Source of the DNA: Blepharisma stoltei
Lineage: Eukaryota; Ciliophora; Heterotrichea; Heterotrichida; Blepharismidae
NCBI GenBank assembly: GCA_914767885.1
Contig: CAJZBQ010000045.1
Span: 124,001-188,000, forward strand
Reading direction: 5' to 3'
DNA: 64,000 bases
Shown here: positions 57,334 to 64,000 of the stretch, piece by piece
How the letters are laid out: each line of letters begins with the position of its first letter
Position numbering within the stretch: position 1 is the stretch's first letter
Program-made: the position numbers and the translations under genes
Notes under the pieces: model-generated
Told to the model about the DNA's origin: nothing
Database searches by the model: none
Seen by the model: the letters and a program-made list of their open reading frames with translations, nothing else

Positions 57334-60300
57334 ATGGAGTCTCAGAGTAAATCCAACACATCGGCCCAGCCACAACCTCAAAGAAATCCTAAAAAGCCAA
57401 GCTTATTCGCAATGAAAATGGGTCTTCAGCCTCAACCCCTCCCCACAACAGAAATTCTTGCATCTTCCATCAAAGAAAAAGACCCAAACGAGCTAAAATA
57501 TCTTGAGTCCCTCCACACCGATTTCCCTCAAAACGGGTTTCCTGAAGCTTTTCAGCTTGAAGAGAACTTTGAAGCTCCAATTCCCAAAGTTTCAATAAAA
57601 AATAGTGAGCTTGAGTCAATCTCTCAAAATAATTTTCAAAAGGTCAAAGAAATGTCTTCCTCTGAGCTAAAAGAAGCCATGGACGAAATCAATAGTTTAG
57701 TTGACCCTAAAATGATAGAAGTCCTTCGAAAACGTGGCCATAAAAAGCTAAATCATCATGAAGTTCCAAGCCAGCATATAGAAAACCATGTAGATCTCAA
57801 TGAAAATCAGCTGAAAAAATTAATGAAAGAATCCCCAAAACCGACGTGTTTACATGATAATTTGCCACCAGAAAATGAAATTGAAAAATGAAGGTTCGAT
57901 TTTGAAGGAAATTCAATCCAACATTATGAAAATAAAAATTGGACTAATCCTGAGCTGCAAGGATTTGGTTTAAGAGATTTGGTGAATATGTCAAGAAGCT
58001 CAATTCCTTCACAGAGATCTATTGCATTGGACTGTATTATTAAAATTATTGATAAATCTGATGAGGTCAAATTTGGGGAAGGGGTTGATTTTTTGATAGA
58101 GGAATGCGAATTTGATAGGGTTTTGGTATGGGTTTTGGATGACAGTATAGAAATTGTTAAAGAATAGGGGAATATCAATGAAAATAACTTTATTTTTGAA
58201 GGAAAATTGGTAATTTATATAATTAAGTATAATATAAATGTCAGAATCAGCGGGCTCCAAGCAGTGAAATATATTACTTGCAAATTTTTGGAAAGAAATT
58301 TAGAAATCATTGATAAGTGGGGCTTTGCGTTTCCTAGCGGAATTGATAGTAAAAGAAATGCTTTACTGCCTGAAGAAATCAGAAAAAAATCAGCTATTTG
58401 GGAAGAAGAGGAATATAGAAGTATTTTTGATTTACCATTCGAAAGCAACACAAAAGATTTAATAGGAAGAATGATTTGTATTGGACTGCTTGACAAACTT
58501 TCTGAATTTTTAGAAAATTCTAATATGGGCTATATATGGGAAGACTGTTTAAACATACTTTTAGCTTGCTCTTTGCATTCTTCTGCAGCTGCTTATGCCA
58601 TAATTCGCAACAAAAATCTAGTATCTCAGCTTCCTCCAAAAATTTCAAAATTTCCAATTATTTTGACAATTTTCACATTTTTAAGCAAAGCTGCTCTTTC
58701 TATTGCTTATAATATTAAAAGGCTTTACAATTGGGACGAAATTCTTTTATCAAATCTACTATTAGACCAAAATATTGACCCTAATAAAGAAATTATTAAA
58801 AAATCCCTTTTGCTTATTCATTCTTTTTATTGCCATAATCAAAGACTTATGAATTCTGAAGCAATGAGGTTATCGTTATTAGAAATTATCAAAAAAAGCA
58901 ATGATTTTGAGATTTTAGATTATGCATTTATGACAATTTCAAGAATAATTGATACTTTAAAAGACTCATCTGAATATCTTGCACATTTTGAGGTATTTTT
59001 ATATAAATATTTGGAAAATTGGAGAGACACTGGGAGAGCTTTTGCGGGTGGAATTAAATTTTTAAATAGTTTGATAAATTTTGGTAAAAATATTCCTATT
59101 GAAGGCCAGACTTATTCAATGAAAATAGAAAAATTAATGAATGATTATATTATTCCGATAATAAATAGCTTTGAAATGCATACTGAAATATTTCAAATTT
59201 CTAGCATTTTAATCAATGATAGCAGCTTTTTGCATGGATTGGAGAATTATTTTCATGCAAATTGTTGGGAAAAATCTTTGGTTCAGTTTTATAAAATAGC
59301 GAATAGCCTATTGGAATTTTATATCAATTTTATATCAATTTCAAGTGCTATAGCCTGAGCATAACTTTGGCTCAGGTTTCCCAATCATTCCTGACCGAAA
59401 AGATAGGAGTTGACAAAGCTAACTAATTTGACTAGTCAACCCCAAATGGACAGAACTACTTACCGGCTCTGCCATTTAGGGAGTTAGTCAAGCCAAATGT
59501 TAGTTGGTCAAACTAGCATTAGTTTGTTGATAACCCCTTCAGGAATGATCGGGAAGCCTAGCCGAAGCCATGCTCAATCTATAAAATTTATCCAAATATT
59601 GAATGGCTTAATTCTGCTTTAGACAATGCAGTAAGTCTTTTACATAATTTTGAAAATTTTATCGAAAATAATGCAATTCCGAAAATTATTTCTTACAGGG
59701 TAAAACCACTAGTATATTTCATTATTAATTGCTTAAAAGTTAAAAAAATATTCAAGCAGCTCTCAGAAGCAAGGTGTAAGTCTGCATTTATTTCATCAAT
59801 TATATTTCTAGGCAGCTACGATGAATCTATACTTGAGTTTCTTATCAATAATTTCATCAATTTTGAAAATTTGAATTTTTATAATGGATTTTTATCAACC
59901 CAAAAGCATATAGAGCTTTCTGATGCTTATTTTTCAAACTCAACTAGAATTTCTACCTGGTACTTGTGTAATAACGAAACTGAATTTTTACCTTTGCCTT
60001 TGCATTGGCAATATATTCCACTGCATTCAGAAGCCAATCTCGAAAATTATTTCCAGTTTATATTGGAATATATAGAATTTTTTGATCCGAAAGAAATATC
60101 AAAAATTATCGAATCAATAAATAAATGCATTATGAGAAAAGATGTAGAATTTCTTGGCTGAAAAGAAAAAATTGGTCCTATTTTGAAGTTTTGGGGTAGC
60201 CGTAAAAACTTTGCAATATCTGCTAATAAAATTAGAACAAATGTAATGGAGCTAGTTAAAGATTATGTAGGATGCTCATATTTAGATGAGGTTTATTCAA

Positions 60301-60542
60301 TGTGGCTGGTATGCTTTTTGCAAGATGGAATTGAAGAGAGCTTCTATAAAGATATTATTGAAGAAATTGGCTTATTATGGCCGAGATTTATGGTTCAGTA
60401 TTTTTACCTAAATTTTTTTTCGATATTTAAAATTTTTTAATTTAAAATTTCTACGAGGATTTATAGGCAGCTTAAATGTCGAAGAATTAAAGAGTTTTCC
60501 ATACTACACAAAATTTTTTAAATCACTTAGGTCGAATAATTA
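57334..60542 (+). CDS. RPAP1: RNA polymerase II-associated protein 1 homologue
   Basis: Starts MESQSKSNTSAQPQPQRNPKKPSLFAMKM. The RPAP1 N-terminal motif is clear (NFQKVKEMSSSELKEAMDEINSLVDPKMIEVLRKRGHKK). The C-terminal signature follows (NEIEKW RFDFEGNSIQHYENKNW..., GFGLRDLVNMSRSSIPSQRSIALDCI), where TGA supplies the Trp. A long helical-repeat region runs to FKSLRSNN (TAA 60540-60542). RPAP1 links RNA polymerase II assembly to Mediator and chaperones. Three inserts break it: 58165-58227, a family E hairpin 59353-59579 and 60411-60453. The hairpin join leaves a 1-base shift between SSAI and YKIYPNIEWLNSAL, so either the border is misjudged or the copy carries a frameshift. Confidence 0.85.
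58165..58227. other. Short IES-like insert (63 bp) in RPAP1
   Basis: TA-bounded. Excision joins DDSIEIVKE to YNINVRISGLQAVKYI in frame. Confidence 0.75.
59353..59579. mobile_element. Family E hairpin element, copy 5
   Basis: Outer arms GCCTGAGCATAACTTTGGC and its inverse near 59560-59579, TTCCCAATCATTCCTGA arms inside, inner TTGACAAAGCTAACTA / TTAGTTGGTCAAACTAG motifs. TA at 59351-59352 and 59580-59581. Confidence 0.8.
60411..60453. other. Short IES-like insert (43 bp) in RPAP1
   Basis: Pure AT-rich, between CTA at 60408-60410 and CTA at 60451-60453. Excision gives VQYFYL|RGFIGSLNVEEL in frame. Confidence 0.65.
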
Positions 60543-60610
60543 AAGATTTTGAATTTTAATTTAATTTTTCACTAAAGCCTCCTAACTCTTTTACATAAAT
60601 ATTTTTTTAA

Positions 60611-61021
60611 TTAATTTATTCCCTTTACCCTAATCCAATTAATATTTTTTTTAAATCTAAGTGTAAGCGGCGTTTTACTTCGCAGGTTTCCTTTTGCTTG
60701 GCTTTTTGACCGAATAATATCCAAAGCACCGTCCACTTCTTTCAACAAATCAGGAAAATCGAAGTCTCTTTTCGGGGTATTATAACTGGTCCTCTCAATT
60801 TTAACCAATTTTGTTCTAATTTCTTTAATTCGTTCTATAGGGGTTAGAGATCTTTCTGTTTTTCGAACAAACATACTTCTCTGCTTGCTATAGGTGCAAG
60901 ACCGAAGAGGAGTCCCAAAAGCCTTTGAAATATACTCGCTTGAGGGTAAAAATTTACTGTCAGTTGAAATAAAAGAACGGTATGGAGATTTAGAAAAACT
61001 TTCATAAAGTATGCCATTCAT
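60611..61021 (-). CDS. Unrecognised small basic protein
   Basis: MNGILYESFSKSPYRSFISTDS to FKKNINWIRVKGIN (TAA), 136 residues, uninterrupted, very Ser/Arg/Lys-rich (SKQRSMFVRKTERSLTP, RSKSQAKGNLRSKTP). It may be a cytoskeletal or ciliary accessory protein judging from the repeated S-K-T-P motifs, but that is only composition-based. Convergent with RPAP1, 68 bp apart. Confidence 0.65.
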   Translation of the reverse strand: MNGILYESFSKSPYRSFISTDSKFLPSSEYISKAFGTPLRSCTYSKQRSMFVRKTERSLTPIERIKEIRTKLVKIERTSYNTPKRDFDFPDLLKEVDGALDIIRSKSQAKGNLRSKTPLTLRFKKNINWIRVKGIN

Positions 61022-61272
61022 TATTATTTTGATTATTAGAAATGCTACTAATATATTGTTTCTACAACGTATAAGTTCTGCAAATGTAAAATAAATGTAT
61101 TAAAAAGTAAAATTTTGGTAAATACAGAGAAAGGTTAAGTAATTGCAAATGAAACTGAGGTGTGCAGTTTTAAATAAAAATTATTGCATAAGAAAAAGAA
61201 GGAATAATTTTAGACAAAAATTAATGAGTTATTTTGATATTGGCTTTCTGATAGTTAATTTTGCTTTCTATA

Positions 61273-61863
61273 TACATAAAAAGGCGATGACATCCGACCT
61301 GTACTCTCGTGTGACGATAATCCATGTATGTCTGGGCATGCTTTTGGAGTTGGAGTTGATCCAGCAATATCTACTTAAACACGAATCTGCATGTTTGTTA
61401 CCTGATCCAATGGAAAGTTACTGGTGAGTTCTTTTTTCAAGTAGAATCTGAGCAAGCTGGCACCTGAATTGAAGCAGAGTCAATTACCTGCTCAAGTTGC
61501 TATGGTGGTCTGCTCCAAATCGCGGAAGCAGTTGAGTTTTCTTCAGGAATGACCTGGGAAAAGGAAGGCAGGCTAGACAGCAAGGCAGTCTCTCCGGTTA
61601 AAGGCTCCGAGCATGAACGATACTGGCCAAAAGTGATCAGCGGGACGGAGTAATTGACGGTCTAAGGGAACAAGTTGGAAATGGCGGTGCCCAGAAAAGG
61701 TTTCAACCCAACAGGGCAATCCACTACCGATAAGCAAGGGGTTTCAGCTTGGGCTTAGAGGCAGAAGCCACCCAATTCGGCTGTGCCACCAGACGGCCAA
61801 CATCGCACAGAATACCACCAGTGTGAAGCAGGGACTTTAAATACGATCCTTACTTAACTTAAT
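61273..61863 (+). mobile_element. SINE-like retroelement
   Basis: AATTTTGCTTTCTA (about 61257-61270) and AATTTCGCTTTCTA (about 61864-61877) flank a 590-bp GC-rich block. Starts TACATAAAAAGGCGATGACATCCGACC, comparable with ATTAAAATGGCGACGGCGATCC of other copies. Body includes GCGGGACGG and CAACAGGGCAATCC. Confidence 0.75.
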
Positions 61864-61918
61864 TTAATTTCGCTTTCTAAGAACAGTGATGAAAGAATTA
61901 AATATAATTTTCATAAAA

Positions 61919-62621
61919 ATGGACTCACTTGTAAACAGATGAAAATCAACAGTTGAAGCTCAAATGGAGCGTCAAATTAAACGCTCAAAATCAAAAAATC
62001 ATACCCTATCACCATCACGCAAGTCCTTAACAAATCTAGAGACATCTCAAACAGATTCTTTTACTGAATCCAAGCCTGCCCCTCAAAACTATGTAAAATC
62101 CAAAGCGCAAAAAATCATTGATATTTTATCAGTAAAAGGCCAAGATCCTCCATCAAGTAATATTTATCTTAGTTTCAAAATTCAATAAAGTCTGCAGCGC
62201 AATCGAAGAAATAATCAAAAATGAAGAACTAAAAATCTCTGAAGAAAACAACTCTGAAGCTACAAAATTCCGTGAAATGAGAGAAAGCACACGAATACAG
62301 TCAGAATCTATCAATAAAACTGTTTCTGATTTAGAAGCAAGGCTTTTTGAATCAGAAAGAGAAAAGATATTGTTAAGAAAAGAAAAAGAAGAGCTTAAAT
62401 CAAAAATTGAGGGCTTAAATAAACAGCTGGCTTCATCATCAGTTACACAAGAAATGATAGGAGTGCTAAAAGAATCGTTCAAAGCCCTTGAGAATTCGAA
62501 TAAAACATTGATTTCTAATATAGAAACAATTAAAAATAATCAAAGAGAAAAGGAAAGAGCGTGGGAATTAGAAATCGAGCAGCTTCATGAAATAATAGAA
62601 AATATTCAGAAAGAAGAATAA
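61919..62621 (+). CDS. Coiled-coil protein with a 16-nt intron
   Basis: Starts MDSLVNRWKSTVEAQMERQIKRSKSKN (W from TGA). Splicing out 62157-62172 joins GQDPPS to ISKFNKVCSAIEEIIKNEEL, and the frame continues as a long heptad-rich coiled coil (EARLFESEREKILLRKEKEELKSKIEGLNKQL) to NIQKEE (TAA 62619-62621). The N-terminal Ser/Lys-rich tail (SPSRKSLTNLETSQTDSF) resembles other cytoskeletal proteins nearby. Function unknown. Confidence 0.75.
62157..62172 (+). other. 16-nt spliceosomal intron
   Basis: GTAATATTTATCTTAG: GT start, AG end, all AT otherwise. Its removal is needed for the frame and lands exactly between CCATCA.A and TTTCAAAA. The 15-16-nt size class is diagnostic of heterotrich ciliates (Stentor, Blepharisma). 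Confidence 0.8.
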
Positions 62622-62655
62622 TACTGTTTTAGAATTACACTAATTTATAATATAA

Positions 62656-63795
62656 TTATTGAGTGGCGCATACTTGATTTCCGCATTGTTCAGCATGAAA
62701 ATCGGCAATGATGGTTCGAATTTTTTCTAAATCTGCATTTATGCATTGAAAATCTTCTTCTATTTGTTCTACAGTCAGTTTTTTATTTTTTCAGGTTTCT
62801 TCGAAGCCGAAAATAAGCTTTAGGCTAATGTCTTTGCCACTTATTCAGGTTTGTAGTAAAATCAATAATTGATTGGTATTCTGTATTAAAATGAGACAGG
62901 AGAATATTTTTTTTCTAAAAGCTTACCTCTTAATTTAGCTTAAAATGCATATTTTTCCTTATATTTTGGATTTCTTTAGAAAAATCAATAAGTGTTTTTC
63001 CTCGTCCTGTCCTTAAGAATTCTAACTCTTCTTTGAGTTCTTTATTTTCCAATAATAAATTCCCTTGCATTGCTTCAAGTTCTTTAAATTGACTTTCTAA
63101 ATATGCATGCTCCTCTTTTCTGATGTTTTTTTGTGGGGATTCCTGGATTTTTTCTCGAAGTTTACTGTTTTCTTTTTGAAAATTCTTTATGATTCCATAT
63201 AGTTCAGATCTAGTGCTTCCTCCTTCTTGTACTATTGCTTCTTTTTCTGCGCCTTTTCTGATTTCAGCTTCTAATTCTCTGATTTTTTTGTCTTTTTCTT
63301 TGATGATCCTTTTTGTCTGTTCTTCATGAGCATTTAGTTGGTTTTCTAATTTCCTTACATCTTCTCTCCTTTTAATCACTTCTTGCTCCAATTTGTCAGA
63401 CAAGCTTGTCCCAGTTGGAAATTCAAATGAATTATCCCTACAATCAGTTTTTAACTGTTTATTTTCTTTTTTCAGAAGTCTTATTTTTAGCTTCAGCAGC
63501 TCGTGTTTATGCTCTGTTTGTGACAGGGAATCTCTAAGCTCTTTTATTATACATTCTTTAGCTTTAAGTTCAAATTTTAAGTCATTGACTGTTTTTGAAA
63601 GCATTGTGCTATCCTTATAAGAACGGGGAGAATCATAAGTTTCAGAACCTTTCGCAGGAAGAGTGGAATTGCCCATACTTAAAGAACTTGAAGAATGATG
63701 ACCAAGATGGTGAATTCGAGAGACGCTTGGAGAAAGGAATAGGGAAGAAGGAGATGAAGGGGCTTGAGAGGTAGATGTAGTACTCAAAGGCGCTA
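62656..63795 (-). CDS. Coiled-coil protein, 5' end cut by a family C element
   Basis: The readable frame begins near 63795 (APLSTTSTSQAPSSPSSLF). It runs through a Ser/His-rich leader (SVSRIHHLGHHSSSSLSMGN), a long coiled coil (NDLKFELKAKECIIKELRDSLSQTEHKHELLKLKIRLLKKENKQLK) and KNMHFKL. A TA-bounded insert of about 50 bp (62884-62939) then leads to QNTNQLLILLQTWISGKDISLKLIFGFEETWKNKKLTVEQIEEDFQC..., ending NQVCATQ (TAA 62656-62658). Two TGA codons are read as Trp. Convergent with the previous gene. Likely structural; no family identified. Confidence 0.65.
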
Positions 63796-64000
63796 TGGTC
63801 AAGCATAGGTAGCAACCAGACATCCCCACCCCCTCAATAAGGGAAACCCCACCCCCCTAAAAATGGTACCTCCACCCCCTTTTACAGATGGCACCCCCAC
63901 CCCCTCTCGGGTTTATCCTATAGAAGTAATTGATAGGAAATAAGCAGAATAAATTAAATATAACCCAATTAAAACACTATATTGTTAAATTAAATCCACA
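63796..64000 (+). mobile_element. Family C element, left end, runs off the window
   Basis: TGGTCAAGCATAGGTAGC at 63796 followed by C-rich repeats (CCCCACCCCCT, CCACCCCCTTTTACAG). Same plan as 11155-12687. Only the first 205 bp are in the window. Confidence 0.8.

Noticed and set aside
1-64000. Euplotes-type code (TGA = Cys) or Loxodes-type code (TAR = Gln)
   Set aside because: TGA falls at conserved Trp positions (RING, TPR, RPAP1), and TAA/TAG end all recognisable genes.
1-64000. tRNA or rRNA genes, telomere repeats
   Set aside because: No convincing cloverleaf, rRNA core word or tandem telomere repeat was seen by eye; a covariance-model scan would be decisive.

Overview
This window looks like germline-type (micronuclear, or at least unedited) DNA of a heterotrich ciliate, most likely Blepharisma or a close relative. 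Three things support this. (1) In-frame TGA reads as tryptophan while TAA and TAG terminate. The clearest case is a RING-H2 finger at 46944-47130, where the conserved Trp of the CxxCxH...W...CPxC core is TGA. (2) One gene (61919-62621) carries a canonical 16-nt GT...AG intron. (3) Almost every gene is broken by AT-rich or hairpin-ended inserts whose removal, keeping one copy of a short flanking repeat (TA, or 3 bp of the form TNA), restores the reading frame. These inserts behave like internal eliminated sequences (IESs) and MITE-like elements. The base composition is very AT-rich, except for one family of GC-richer SINE-like repeats.

Layout. 1-14.7 kb: a cluster of receptor-like genes on the minus strand. 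Two are near-complete and IES-interrupted (A, 5' of the window edge; B, 9187-14684) and one is a decayed copy split by a LINE-like ORF1 element. Gene B carries a three-level nested insertion. 14.9-20.4 kb: two unrecognised genes and a SINE-like repeat. 20.4-25 kb: an ankyrin-HDAC fusion, a secreted Fe/Mn superoxide dismutase and a small unknown gene. 25.7-37 kb: a local expansion of a large HExxH-metallopeptidase-like gene, with one near-complete copy (27184-30749) and at least five truncated or inverted copies. 37.3-41.7 kb: a Cache-type membrane sensor, a MULE-like transposase gene and an acidic-tailed unknown protein. 41.8-47.6 kb: a ciliary-type coiled protein, replication protein A large subunit (RPA1), a truncated RPA1 N-domain duplicate and a RING-H2 gene. 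47.7-50.8 kb: a DONSON-like replication protein and an unknown gene. 52.5-55 kb: a B-box-like/TPR locus with apparent disabling mutations. 55.7-63.8 kb: a TMEM181-like membrane protein, RPAP1, two small or coiled-coil genes, and a final coiled-coil gene cut by a G-rich-ended element that runs off the window.

The most striking signal is the mobile layer. Three hairpin-ended element families with unrelated 15-17 bp terminal motifs share one architecture: one forward plus three reverse motif copies, C-run/G-run ends and mostly TNA 3-bp target duplications. Alongside them are about nine SINE-like GC-richer repeats (~290-570 bp) with 9-19 bp target duplications, five TTGGTCCAACCA-type hairpin elements, two near-perfect 170-bp palindromes at TA, an element with G-rich subterminal repeats, and short TA-bounded IESs of 43-97 bp. 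Housekeeping genes (RPA1, RPAP1, DONSON, HDAC, SOD) are full of these inserts, so the host must remove them precisely.
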